Assembly (NCBI GenBank): GCA_000145985.1
Contig: CP002098.1
Location: 1,716,501-1,780,500, forward strand
Direction: 5' to 3'
Source of the DNA: Ignisphaera aggregans DSM 17230
GTDB taxonomy: Archaea; Thermoproteota; Thermoprotei_A; Sulfolobales; Ignisphaeraceae
DNA: 64,000 nucleotides
Shown: positions 53,488 to 62,419 of the stretch, piece after piece
Numbering within the stretch: position 1 is the first letter of the stretch
Layout of the letters: every line of letters starts with the position of its first letter
The notes under the pieces: model-generated
Told to the model about the DNA's origin: nothing
Databases searched by the model: none
What the model saw: the letters and a program-made list of their open reading frames with translations, nothing else
Program-made: the position numbers and the translations under genes

Positions 53488-54318
53488 CTACAGTTTAAGC
53501 TTTGTTAACTCTTTATCAGATTTTATGAGCCATATACCCATCTTCTCAGCTTCTATTGGATCTCCAACAAATTTTAAGCAGTATAGAACAGGTATTGTTC
53601 TACCTCTAAATATCTCTGGTTTTATCTTTCTAGCTTCCTCAATTCTACTCAAAAGTCTCTTCAAGGTCTTTATAGAGGCTCTGACCTTTGCATCACCTAT
53701 AATTGTAAAGCTATCTGTAGAGCCATAGATATCAAACTCATATCTCTCATCAATCCTAATATCAGTTATCTGTATAGAAATACCATATTTTGAGAAAAGC
53801 CATGCAACAGCATCTCGAGCCTCATCCTCAATAGATATCGATATATGATCCAAAGTCCTCTCAATTCTCTGAATCCTCATAAGCATCTTTCTAAAATCCT
53901 CTCTAAGCCTCTTAATCTCCTCCTCATGTCTATCAAGTCTATTCACAATAATCTCAAACCTTCTATCAACAGCCTCAAACCTTTTATCTATAGCCTCAAA
54001 TCTCTTCTCAAATAACTGAATAGCTCTATTGAAATCCTCTCTAAGCTTTGCTAACTCCATATCGTATCTCTCAAACCCTTTTATCATATCTTCTCTAAGT
54101 CTAGCCAACTCTATATCATGTCTCTCAAATCCTTTAACCATATCCTCTCTAAGTTTTGCAATCTCCTCCCAAATCCTCTTAAGCCCCTCCTCATGTCTAT
54201 CAAGCCTCCTAAGAATCTCTCCCAAACCTATAAGACCAGCTACAGCATATCTAAACTCTGTATCCTCCTCCAAAAGCTTCAACAACCTTGCCCTAAGCTC
54301 AGCTGTCTCTATAGACAT
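53488..54318 (-). CDS. Coiled-coil protein with PD-(D/E)XK nuclease-like domain (DUF3782-like)
   Basis: Residues ~25-165 form a long coiled coil built from near-repeats such as LREDMVKGFERHDIELA and LREDMIKGFERYDMELA. The C-terminal ~110 residues contain EFDIYGSTDSFTIIGDAKVRA, which fits the (D/E)xD...DAK core of PD-(D/E)XK nuclease-like folds. The family is common in archaea, often in several copies, and its function is unknown. The repeated heptads may vary in number between strains. No toxin or methylase partner lies next to it. Confidence 0.72.
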   Translation of the reverse strand: MSIETAELRARLLKLLEEDTEFRYAVAGLIGLGEILRRLDRHEEGLKRIWEEIAKLREDMVKGFERHDIELARLREDMIKGFERYDMELAKLREDFNRAIQLFEKRFEAIDKRFEAVDRRFEIIVNRLDRHEEEIKRLREDFRKMLMRIQRIERTLDHISISIEDEARDAVAWLFSKYGISIQITDIRIDERYEFDIYGSTDSFTIIGDAKVRASIKTLKRLLSRIEEARKIKPEIFRGRTIPVLYCLKFVGDPIEAEKMGIWLIKSDKELTKLKL

Positions 54319-54871
54319 TATACTCCAACCCTATATATCTAGAAAACCCTATAAAGAGTTATATATCTATAGCATGTCTCTAGAATACAAATTGGATAAT
54401 CTAAATAGCTCTTAATTGTTTAGGTAATGATATTGTTTATAGATTAATCCCTATACCATAGTCAGCTATGTTGACGATATGGGAAACGATATCTACCTAC
54501 TTTAAGAGACTTGGTATAGAAGAGTACTCTGGATAGAGTTCTTAGCGAAGCTATAGAGAGCATCAAGCCATTTAAGAAATAGATGTATCTTGACAATAAC
54601 ATCGTCAAAAATACCTCACTACAGCAATACATTTAGATATATATTCTCATCTGCATCAGACTTCGGCATGGCTGGAAAATGCCAGAGCAAAACCAGGAAA
54701 ATGTTTTATATATGTGATGATGAAGAGAATGATTATAGAAATGTTATTTCCATAGATAGAAGCTGTGATAGTATTGAGAAAACACTTCTATATATTCCAC
54801 CTAGACATATCTTTATACTTTCTTTACTATGGATACCAAATTTTAGGTCTCGATAAATAGTGTTTACAGAA
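54319..54871. other. Intergenic stretch with possible gene remnants
   Basis: About 550 bases separate the coiled-coil gene from the pilus operon. An 88-codon frame at 54590-54856 and short coding-like stretches near 54480-54590 could be gene remnants, but none has a recognisable domain or a good ribosome binding site. I see no RNA gene here. Confidence 0.35.
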
Positions 54872-57316
54872 TTATTTTGGTTTACTAGGTAGTTTTCTCC
54901 ATGTTTTATATATTGCCAATATTAATATAGATATCATAGCGATTATATAGCCTAGTGATGAACTAGATACACCAAGGTATTGTGGTGGATACACAGGTAT
55001 CGTATACGTTATTGTTGAAGTTCCAATGACTGTTGTTTCTATCTTTTGTGGTGGTTGATCAAAGTTCTTTATATAGCCATATCTTGTTATCCCCCCTGAT
55101 GAGAACTCAATTATCCAATACTCATAGGGTTCAGAAGGTCTTCCTATAAAGTTCATCTGACCCACCTGCACAGTAGTTGTCTTTGGACTAATTACGGTTG
55201 ATGTCCATGTCTTAAGATTATAGTTGTAAATCCATCTGGTTATCTTGTATGTTATAGTCTTGATTAAATCCTCGCCATAGTACATGAAATAGACATCAAT
55301 CTTACCGACATAAGCTGGAGCAGGAACACCAACTACAACGATATCAAAGTCAAAACCTATAGCATCTACAAAGTATGGAACTTGTGTTGCTGGACACATA
55401 GGAACAGCTGTTACCCTCAATGGACATTTAGCTAACGTAGCAGTTCTATAGATATCTAAGTAGCTTAATACTAGAATGTATTCATAATCTAGCCAGAATA
55501 ATCCACCTTCAACAAAGACCAATGAATACCAATGATGACGAGTATTGACAAACAGCGATGGAGCAATGAAGACCACATTTGCATTGAGAGGAACATTTGT
55601 GAGGAAAGCATATGTGACCCCAGCTCTATTGAACGTTCTTACAGTTGCTGTTGTGTACGTGCCTATTAACGTTACAACAGGTCGATAAGCACTTGTAGTT
55701 ATTGTAGACATTGTAGTTGGATACCTAAAAACTACAGCTGAACCCTTGTAAAGGTCTGGTATATAGCCAATGTAGTCGATAATGTGCCCAGTAACATAGG
55801 TTGGATCCACCACTGCCACAGTTGTAAATCTGAACAGAACATCACCTACAACCCTTCCATTCCAGTCTGTAAACACCCATTGAATAGGATGCAAAGCTAT
55901 ATATCTTGGATTAGTGGTATAACGAGTAGCGACTAGATTACCAACTACATTCATATATTTTAGCCCTGTAACATTTGCCCAGACACCTTTGCCTACAGGT
56001 GTTAGAGAGAAGTAAACAGTTCCAGATGTTTCTTCTGATGGAATAGTGGCATATGTATATGTTATACTCATTTGACCAGGATAGTAGTAGATTGTTGCTG
56101 TTGTTGGTGTAACATATCTCTCATAGAAATTACGCCATAGACCCACCACTGTTAATGTTTGTGAAGTTGTTGGGGGAGAAGCTTGGTTTCTAACGATAGG
56201 TATGTATAGGATAGACCTAGCCAATGGGATGTTAAGTCCATATGTAGCATTGGGACCTGCATATATAGTACCAATTGCTAGAGTGCCATCTGACCGCATC
56301 GTGTAATTCGTAAACAACACAGGACTCCTTAAACCTGTAACAAAGATTCTGACAAATACTGTCTGATCAAGAGGTTCTAACTTTACTGGATAGGTCAGTG
56401 CATACACCCTATATAGGACATTGTAGCTTGAGACATAGGCGTAGTAAATATCTGCTCTATAAACCACAGTTCCTGTATAGCCATCAAAAAGTCTGAAAGG
56501 CACACCATCAACTACAAGCACATGATAATCGCTCAATGTTGTTACATTTATCGGATTATAGCTTTCACCATCCAGATAAGCTGAGACTATCTGAGGAAAA
56601 CCACTGATATAGTTTGCAACAACTGTTAGGTTTCTCTTAGAGGAACCAGCATAATATATCGTTGCATTGCCTTGAGTATACACCATAGCTGTTGGAATAT
56701 CAGGCAGAAAAGGTTTTAGCTGATAGATAATTCGCCCAAATGGTCTTTCTCTATTATAATATTCATAAACTTCTCCATAGATTAGTATTTCACCATAAGC
56801 ATACATTGATGTGATGACATCATGACTACTAACATATATTTGTAGAGGAGATGATGATATTTTAAGCTTAATGTTACTAGGGATGTTATTTATATACATA
56901 TATTCATTACAGAACAAATTTTGAAATACTGTTATAACACATATTCTATCTATTATATCATTAAAATTGTCATTTAGCTCAAAATATTTCAGATCTATAA
57001 CCATACTATGTCCAATAGATAAATCTAAATTCCTATAAGAATTATTTAAAATTTTTATAAACAACCTCTGTCCATAGAATATTAAAAAACCTTGTATTCT
57101 TGAATTCCCATCCCATTGATTGATAACAAGAACCTTATTTCTATCACCTTCATATGGCCATATCACAACAAGCTTCTCTTTACTCTTCATTATATCTATA
57201 ACTTGAGATCTTCCTATATTCTCTATATATCTAGCCCAATTTATTGCTAGAGATGCTATTAGTATTATGACCATGGTTAAAACCACGGTAGCTATATATT
57301 CTCCCTGACCCCTCAT
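54872..57316 (-). CDS. Giant pilin-like surface protein
   Basis: The 814-residue protein opens with RGQGEYIATVVLTMVIILIA, a prepilin-like charged start followed by a hydrophobic helix. It continues as a very long, Tyr/Thr/Val-rich beta-type ectodomain, and ends with a membrane helix (LGYIIAMISILILAIY) and basic residues. Pilins are normally 120-250 residues, so this may be a pilus-tip adhesin or a membrane-anchored partner. It is last in a tight operon behind two small pilins and the platform protein, with a three-base gap. Confidence 0.65.
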   Translation of the reverse strand: MRGQGEYIATVVLTMVIILIASLAINWARYIENIGRSQVIDIMKSKEKLVVIWPYEGDRNKVLVINQWDGNSRIQGFLIFYGQRLFIKILNNSYRNLDLSIGHSMVIDLKYFELNDNFNDIIDRICVITVFQNLFCNEYMYINNIPSNIKLKISSSPLQIYVSSHDVITSMYAYGEILIYGEVYEYYNRERPFGRIIYQLKPFLPDIPTAMVYTQGNATIYYAGSSKRNLTVVANYISGFPQIVSAYLDGESYNPINVTTLSDYHVLVVDGVPFRLFDGYTGTVVYRADIYYAYVSSYNVLYRVYALTYPVKLEPLDQTVFVRIFVTGLRSPVLFTNYTMRSDGTLAIGTIYAGPNATYGLNIPLARSILYIPIVRNQASPPTTSQTLTVVGLWRNFYERYVTPTTATIYYYPGQMSITYTYATIPSEETSGTVYFSLTPVGKGVWANVTGLKYMNVVGNLVATRYTTNPRYIALHPIQWVFTDWNGRVVGDVLFRFTTVAVVDPTYVTGHIIDYIGYIPDLYKGSAVVFRYPTTMSTITTSAYRPVVTLIGTYTTATVRTFNRAGVTYAFLTNVPLNANVVFIAPSLFVNTRHHWYSLVFVEGGLFWLDYEYILVLSYLDIYRTATLAKCPLRVTAVPMCPATQVPYFVDAIGFDFDIVVVGVPAPAYVGKIDVYFMYYGEDLIKTITYKITRWIYNYNLKTWTSTVISPKTTTVQVGQMNFIGRPSEPYEYWIIEFSSGGITRYGYIKNFDQPPQKIETTVIGTSTITYTIPVYPPQYLGVSSSSLGYIIAMISILILAIYKTWRKLPSKPK

Positions 57317-57319
57317 ACA

Positions 57320-57823
57320 CTATCCCACTATAACAGATCTAAAATCCTTATACAAAACCTTCATCCTCACACTCTTTTCACATGATATACATTCAACATA
57401 GATAATTCTAGACTTTATAGGGTTACACATAAACCAATCTATAGTACTATTAGTTTTCGAGCATCCAATAACATTTAGCGAGTATGGCGAAAAGCTATAG
57501 TTTATTATAGAGCCATTCTCAAGATATATCCCTAGCGAAATATTATAGCCTAGACTATTATAAGCAAAACATATATATCCACTTTCATTGACGGAAACGG
57601 AAATGTTATAGCAAGTCAGTGTCATTTCTATAGGGCTATCTCTAGGAGTTGATATGCTAAAAATATTGTGAGTATACATATAGAGCCCCATCCCAATAAT
57701 AACACTTATAGCAACAATTATAGCCATACCAACAAGAGATGAAACACCGTGTCTAATTCCAGGTTCTTTTCTAGAGAGGTAATAAAAAATAGATTTGATG
57801 TATATAGACATCGCACGAGACAC
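57320..57823 (-). CDS. Type IV pilin-like protein 2
   Basis: This 167-residue protein has the segment RHGVSSLVGMAIIVAISVII, a prepilin peptidase-type cleavage context followed by a hydrophobic helix. The N-terminal leader is unusually long, about 28 residues. The remaining ectodomain is small, with several Cys (LTCYNIS, CFAY, VIGCSKT) that may form disulfides. It lies two bases after pilin 1 and three before the giant pilin-like gene. Confidence 0.72.
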   Translation of the reverse strand: MSRAMSIYIKSIFYYLSRKEPGIRHGVSSLVGMAIIVAISVIIGMGLYMYTHNIFSISTPRDSPIEMTLTCYNISVSVNESGYICFAYNSLGYNISLGIYLENGSIINYSFSPYSLNVIGCSKTNSTIDWFMCNPIKSRIIYVECISCEKSVRMKVLYKDFRSVIVG

Positions 57824-57825
57824 CT

Positions 57826-58329
57826 CTAGTATATGGTTCCAGTAGCCGAAGCAGCAGCAATACCACCATCAATATATCTAGCCATAACCGATACCATAAT
57901 TCTCTGACCAACCTTAAATCCACTATTAAATACCTTTATGGGTAGCGAGAACTCTTGACCTGGCTGTATAGGATAGCTGCATTCTAACGTATTGGTACTT
58001 TGATGCGATGATGAACAAATCTCTTCTCTGGTGCTATTAACCTTGATGCCTTTTGCGTTTTCGACTTCTACGGAGATGCTAAAGTTTTCAATGTTTTTAG
58101 ATCCAAGATTCTTTACATTGATTATCATTACTGCTTCGTTACTTGTTAATAGTGTTGCTGAAGATATTGATACTGCTATTTTTTGTTGTTGCAGTGAGGT
58201 GTTTAGGAAGCTTGGTAGAAATGCATAGAATGCTATGCCGATAGCTATTGTTATAGCTAATCCTAGTACTAGGGCTAGGAGCTCACTTATACCTTTTCTA
58301 TATATATGTGATCTCATTTCACTTCCCAT
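57826..58329 (-). CDS. Type IV pilin-like protein 1
   Basis: The leader ends in RKG, followed by ISELLALVLGLAITIAIGI, a textbook archaeal class III prepilin arrangement recognised by PibD-type peptidase. The ectodomain (about 120 residues) reads as an Ig-like beta domain (MIINVKNLGSKNIENFSISV). The length of 167 residues is typical for a major pilin. It follows the TadC/ArlJ-like gene by 27 bases. Confidence 0.8.
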   Translation of the reverse strand: MGSEMRSHIYRKGISELLALVLGLAITIAIGIAFYAFLPSFLNTSLQQQKIAVSISSATLLTSNEAVMIINVKNLGSKNIENFSISVEVENAKGIKVNSTREEICSSSHQSTNTLECSYPIQPGQEFSLPIKVFNSGFKVGQRIMVSVMARYIDGGIAAASATGTIY

Positions 58330-58356
58330 ATTATCAAGAATTTAAAAAGTGTCTAG

Positions 58357-60105
58357 CTATACCCGTATCAATGATATTGATGCCATACTTAATAATAGGA
58401 ATGCTATACTTCTTGGCTCGAAGATTGGAAGTGCTCTTCTTATTACAGTTGAAACAATTGCATAGCACAGTGTTGATACCATTATAAGTAGATGAATAGC
58501 GTCTAGAGGAAGGGATGTAAACATTGAGTAGAGTGGGTATATATTGTTCCAAACCCATACAATTATAAAAGTATTTGCAAGTGCAAATATGTCAAAGAAT
58601 GTTGCCATCTTTTTTATGTTATCCTCAAAAACCTTTGATCTATTGATATATTCATATAGCTCCTGAAAAACATCTATACTCCCACCACCAGATTCATGTA
58701 TAAGTCCAAGAGTGAAGAGAGTAAATTTGAATAGAAATGGCGCTTTCTCCCTGCCGACAATATCTATAATGTTATGACCGTTCTCCACCAGTTTAACGAT
58801 ATATCTAATTCTTTCAGCTGTAACCTTTCTCACCATTTTACTATTAGCTATATATTCAAGTGCTCTTGGAATTGTAAGACCAGCCCTTCTAAGTTCAATT
58901 ATATTCCTAAGTATTTCAATACTATCTGTATCCAGAATATCGTATTCTCTAATCCTTAGATATAGCCTAAAGCTAAGTGCTATAGCAAATAGCCATCCAA
59001 TAACAATTGAATATATACCCACATATCTATATAGAGCTAGAGAAGTTATAGAGAGAACTATAAATGAATATATGGGAGTTCTACTATCTATTGCTATAGG
59101 CATCTTAGGTCTAAGACTATATGAAATAGCTATAAGCATAGGTGTAGATATTATTGCTATTAATACAATGAGCTGTATATTCATAAATATAGCAACGCTC
59201 AATGAGATTAACGGTAGTATTACATATATAGCCATAGCCAGTTGGCCAAGTATTGAAAGAGCTCTCTCCATAAACATTCTTAGGCTTAGTTCTCCATACA
59301 TCATCTCTTCCTCAAGTTTTGTCCTAAGCCATGTATATATATCACCCCCACCTCTAAGCTTAGAAGAATATCCAGCTAAAATCTTTGCAAACCTCTTACT
59401 GGGGGTGATATCAGATCGGTGAATCATTGCATCGATATGTGATACGTAGTAAAGCTTTGAATCTCTATCAATAACTCTTAGCTCTTGTGTTATCGCAGGT
59501 AGTATAGATGCCCTCTTTAAACGAGTTATAAGAAAACCTATATTAGATCCCACACTCTCTATAACTAGGAGAAGAACTAGAAACCATCTCAATTCCCTCT
59601 CTATACCCTTCTCATGCATATGTATATCGATAAAAGGCTTTACAAAAAGTATAATTAGAAGAGAGAGGGGTAGCAATGACAATAGGGATAGATATGTATA
59701 CCCCGTCATAATACCTATAATTATCATACCAAATGATACAGAAGTTAAAAGCAACGTTATATGAATACCTCTATAAAAGAATTTTGTTGATGACAATTTA
59801 AGACTTCTAACAATATATAGACGATACATATTAATAAATTCCTTCGCAAAGTCTATAGACCATGAAGCTATAGCTGGTATCAATACAATGCTACAAATAT
59901 ATGATACATAGATGGATAGCAACATAAAATTGTTGAAGAGATCAAAGATACTAGTTATCCTAACTCTATCTATATTTAGAACCAATACAATAGTCTCAGC
60001 AATTAAAACAGCTATTGAAACTACTAATCCAAGTATATGTTCAAATAAACTAAAATCACCATGGCTAAAACCATCCATAGACTTAGTATTGCCCCTCAAA
60101 ACCAT
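58357..60105 (-). CDS. Pilus assembly platform protein (TadC/ArlJ-like, T2SF domains)
   Basis: A 582-residue polytopic membrane protein with two T2SF-type regions. The first is around residues 230-300 (YSSKLRGGGDIYTWLRTKLE) and the second around 430-530 (EILRNIIELRRAGLTIPRAL, LIHESGGGSIDVFQELYEYI). Paired T2SF domains and 8-10 helices are typical of archaeal pilus or archaellum platforms. The cognate secretion ATPase is not in the window. It is the first gene of a four-gene operon with two pilins and a giant pilin-like protein. Confidence 0.82.
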   Translation of the reverse strand: MVLRGNTKSMDGFSHGDFSLFEHILGLVVSIAVLIAETIVLVLNIDRVRITSIFDLFNNFMLLSIYVSYICSIVLIPAIASWSIDFAKEFINMYRLYIVRSLKLSSTKFFYRGIHITLLLTSVSFGMIIIGIMTGYTYLSLLSLLPLSLLIILFVKPFIDIHMHEKGIERELRWFLVLLLVIESVGSNIGFLITRLKRASILPAITQELRVIDRDSKLYYVSHIDAMIHRSDITPSKRFAKILAGYSSKLRGGGDIYTWLRTKLEEEMMYGELSLRMFMERALSILGQLAMAIYVILPLISLSVAIFMNIQLIVLIAIISTPMLIAISYSLRPKMPIAIDSRTPIYSFIVLSITSLALYRYVGIYSIVIGWLFAIALSFRLYLRIREYDILDTDSIEILRNIIELRRAGLTIPRALEYIANSKMVRKVTAERIRYIVKLVENGHNIIDIVGREKAPFLFKFTLFTLGLIHESGGGSIDVFQELYEYINRSKVFEDNIKKMATFFDIFALANTFIIVWVWNNIYPLYSMFTSLPLDAIHLLIMVSTLCYAIVSTVIRRALPIFEPRSIAFLLLSMASISLIRV

Positions 60106-60152
60106 TTATATATCCCAAAATACCATATAGTTATAAAGTGCTCCAAGAAAAT

Positions 60153-60202
60153 GTGATGAAAGCTAGATTATCTGATTGAATGATGAACGGTTTCTGGTCT
60201 GA
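60153..60202 (+). ncRNA. C/D box guide sRNA D
   Basis: The order is C box GTGATGA (60153-60159), 12-base guide AAGCTAGATTAT, D' CTGA (60172-60175), four-base spacer, C' ATGATGA (60180-60186), 12-base guide ACGGTTTCTGGT, and D box CTGA (60199-60202). All four boxes are perfect consensus and both guides are exactly 12 bases. A TATA-like run (CATATAGTTATAAAG) lies just upstream. Predicted targets are ATAATCTAGCTT and ACCAGAAACCGT, and I cannot place them in rRNA from memory. Confidence 0.9.
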
Positions 60203-60271
60203 AGAACTATAGTATTTAGGAGATCTTACACTGGGTTGAATACTATTATAGAATTAGAGGTAAGAGGGTGG

Positions 60272-60345
60272 CGCCGCGGCCGGGATTTGAACCCGGGTCA
60301 CGGGCTCGACAGGCCCGCATAATGGCCTGGCTATACTACCGCGGC
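60272..60345 (-). tRNA. tRNA-Asp (GUC)
   Basis: On the minus strand: acceptor GCCGCGG/CCGCGGC, discriminator G73, and CCA encoded at 60271-60269. The anticodon stem CGGGC/GCCCG encloses CTGTCGA (anticodon GTC). The T arm is CCGGG-TTCAAAT-CCCGG. The cloverleaf is complete and there is no intron. Confidence 0.95.
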
Positions 60346-60376
60346 GCTAATTAAAGTGTATTAGGGTTGACACTTA

Positions 60377-60395
60377 TAAGCTTACAATAAGCTTA
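60377..60395. promoter_or_regulatory. Paired palindrome TAAGCTTA-CAA-TAAGCTTA, possible operator
   Basis: Two copies of the self-complementary octamer TAAGCTTA are separated by CAA, so their centres are 11 bases apart, about one turn of DNA. They directly follow and overlap a TATA-like ACTTATAAG and lie 39-57 bases upstream of the DHH phosphoesterase start. This placement fits a repressor or activator site, but no regulator is known. Confidence 0.4.
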
Positions 60396-60433
60396 TCGAT
60401 TTAGAGCTCTTTTGAGGTGTTGGTGATGGTGTT

Positions 60434-61462
60434 TTGAGTGATTGTATATGTGTGATTGGGGATTGGGATGCTGATGGTATGGTGTCTGTAGCCGAGATTG
60501 TCTATGCCCAAGAGTTTTTAGGGCTTTATCCGGCTAGGGGTAAGCGTCCTACTTGTATATTTCCCTCAACACCAAATACTATTAATCTTTTGGTAAAGCC
60601 TATAATTGATAGAGGATGTGAATATCTATTAATTCTCGATATAGCCTATAGCCATAGAGTACAGGAATTCATAAATAGAGTTAGAGAGAAATCGATTAAT
60701 GTTATATATATAGACCACCACCTCTCATCAATTATAAATTCTCATGCAATTGAAAAAATAGCCTACGAATCTTTTATAGGAAAAGCACCTACAGCTGTAC
60801 TTGTATATCACCTACTTAGCTCCCTAGGTATAAACCTTACTGATAGGCTAAAAGCATTCATTAGCTCTATATCAAGATTAGAGCATGGAAATGTTAGAAG
60901 AGGTGGATATAATATAAATAAGCGTTTAATTGATATAGTTGCAAATCTCTCTAGATATGTTTCACAGAAAAAGGATAGAGAGCTTTGGGAAAGAATAGTT
61001 AGATGGCTTAGCTCTCCATTACCATCAATAGCATTACCATTCTCAACAGAGATATATAAGTTAGTAAAGATAGAGGATAGTAGTGATCTAAAGATATTTG
61101 CAAGTGAAATAGCGATAGAGGCTAAAAGGATATTCAATCTAAGATTCATAGATCTAAGATCTCGAAAAGTAAATTACCGTGTATCAGCTATAGCTTCAGC
61201 ACTATACAGAATCTTTAGAATGCCTATAGCTATCCTCATAAAGAATTCTAAGGGACGTGAACTAATAGTTATAAAGTCACGTGATACTACTGCATATACA
61301 ATAGCATTAGAACTATATAGAAGGGGTATAGCAGTAGATCTCATGGGCCATCAAACTCTTGCTATAGCATTAATAAAAAGCAATACTCCAACAACAGTCA
61401 TTACCAATACTCTAAGAGAGATAATGATTAGTCATATGGGTAGTGGGCCCGCCGGGACTTGA
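60434..61462 (+). CDS. DHH-family phosphoesterase (RecJ-like)
   Basis: The N-terminal DHH domain has VIGDWDADGMVS (residues ~6-17), LLILDIAYSH and the signature YIDHHLS. A later HGN segment (LEHGNVRRGG) and a C-terminal DHHA1-like region follow. Such proteins are manganese-dependent nucleases or phosphodiesterases related to RecJ/Cdc45 or oligonucleotide hydrolases. The start is a TTG with GGTGATG upstream. At 342 residues it is shorter than archaeal RecJ nucleases. Its last 19 bases overlap the convergent tRNA-Pro gene. Confidence 0.82.
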   Translation: MSDCICVIGDWDADGMVSVAEIVYAQEFLGLYPARGKRPTCIFPSTPNTINLLVKPIIDRGCEYLLILDIAYSHRVQEFINRVREKSINVIYIDHHLSSIINSHAIEKIAYESFIGKAPTAVLVYHLLSSLGINLTDRLKAFISSISRLEHGNVRRGGYNINKRLIDIVANLSRYVSQKKDRELWERIVRWLSSPLPSIALPFSTEIYKLVKIEDSSDLKIFASEIAIEAKRIFNLRFIDLRSRKVNYRVSAIASALYRIFRMPIAILIKNSKGRELIVIKSRDTTAYTIALELYRRGIAVDLMGHQTLAIALIKSNTPTTVITNTLREIMISHMGSGPAGT

Positions 61463-61553
61463 ACCCGGGACCACGGGGATCTCCGCCAAAAGGTCCCGAG
61501 TCGGGCACCTTATTAGGTGTACCCCGCATCCTACCAAGCTAGACGACGGGCCC
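61444..61553 (-). tRNA. tRNA-Pro (CGG) with two introns
   Basis: The minus strand has acceptor GGGCCCG/CGGGCCC with A73, the proline-like GTCTAGC...GGTAGGAT D arm, anticodon stem CGGGG/CCCCG and T arm CCGGG-TTCAAGT-CCCGG. The anticodon region fits after removal of a 21-base intron (61500-61520; between T32 and T33, supported by a CGGG/CCCG helix with three-base bulges) and a 15-base intron near 37/38 (about 61480-61494). The spliced loop reads TTCGGG plus A or T. Exact intron ends are my reconstruction. Confidence 0.8.
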
Positions 61554-61634
61554 ACAGCCAATATGGTATATCTCTTCAGAAATATAAACCTTGTTAAAAA
61601 ATCATATCTTGAAATAGCCTAAGAGGGAAGCTTA

Positions 61635-62342
61635 TTGAGGTATATATTAGAGCCAATATCAAAGCGTATTGCTGGAGACATAACACTTTCAGAGGATCCA
61701 AGTCAAGCTCTTAGAAAATGGCGTGAGATATTTAATGTTACACAGAGTGATCTTGCTAAGAAAATGGATATAGCTCCAAGTGTATTGAGTGATTATGAAC
61801 GTGGGAGGAGGCAACCAGGTACAAAATTCATTAAAAAATTTGTGGAGGCTTTGATAAAGATAGATGAGGAAAGGGGATATCCGGTAATAAGGAGACTTGC
61901 AGGTAATCTAATAAATTTTGGAAATGCTATTCTAGATCTAAAGGAGTTCTCCAGACCTATATCTCTAGATACATTAGTTGAAATTGTTGAGGGAATAATA
62001 GTTAATAGCATATTTGAAGTAAAGAACATCTATGGCTATACTGTAGTAGATAGCATTGAAAGTATATTAAATATGAGTGGCTATGACTATCTATATTTAA
62101 TGGGATTTACAAGTGAGAGAGCAATAATTTTTACAAATGTTGGAAGAGGAAGATCGCCAATGATAGCTATAAGAGTTTCTTTCCTCAAACCAGCAACAGT
62201 TGTTGTATATGGACCGAGACGATCTATAGATCCTCTAGCTATAGAGATTGCAAATAGAGAGAGAATACCGCTAATAATATCAACAGCACAAAGCCTTGAA
62301 AACTTATTGTCAAACCTCAGAGAATATGTAGCAACACTATAG
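61635..62342 (+). CDS. Archaeal XRE-type HTH transcription regulator
   Basis: Residues ~30-80 form an XRE helix-turn-helix (WREIFNVTQSDLAKKMDIAP, VLSDYERGRRQPG). The rest (about 150 residues) is an alpha/beta domain with DYLYLMGFTSERAIIFTNVG and a final nucleotide-like segment, as in a widespread archaeal family of predicted regulators. Start is TTG at 61635. Ligand and targets are unknown. It is followed by the Elf1-like gene on the same strand. Confidence 0.82.
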   Translation: MRYILEPISKRIAGDITLSEDPSQALRKWREIFNVTQSDLAKKMDIAPSVLSDYERGRRQPGTKFIKKFVEALIKIDEERGYPVIRRLAGNLINFGNAILDLKEFSRPISLDTLVEIVEGIIVNSIFEVKNIYGYTVVDSIESILNMSGYDYLYLMGFTSERAIIFTNVGRGRSPMIAIRVSFLKPATVVVYGPRRSIDPLAIEIANRERIPLIISTAQSLENLLSNLREYVATL

Positions 62343-62419
62343 CTCTAGGCTCTAGTATGAAATTCACTAATATATAAATATTTCTTTAGCTATAGATAAA
62401 ACAGCAGAGGTGTAAATAT

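Noticed and set aside
54590-54856. An 88-codon plus-strand frame
   Set aside because: No recognisable domain, no ribosome binding site and poor codon pattern; kept only as a note on the intergenic region.
60387-60400. ATAAGCTTATCGAT also occurs near 62909 and resembles a cloning-vector polylinker
   Set aside because: At 62909 it is ordinary coding sequence of the NOG1 gene, and flanks differ from vectors; a chance match.
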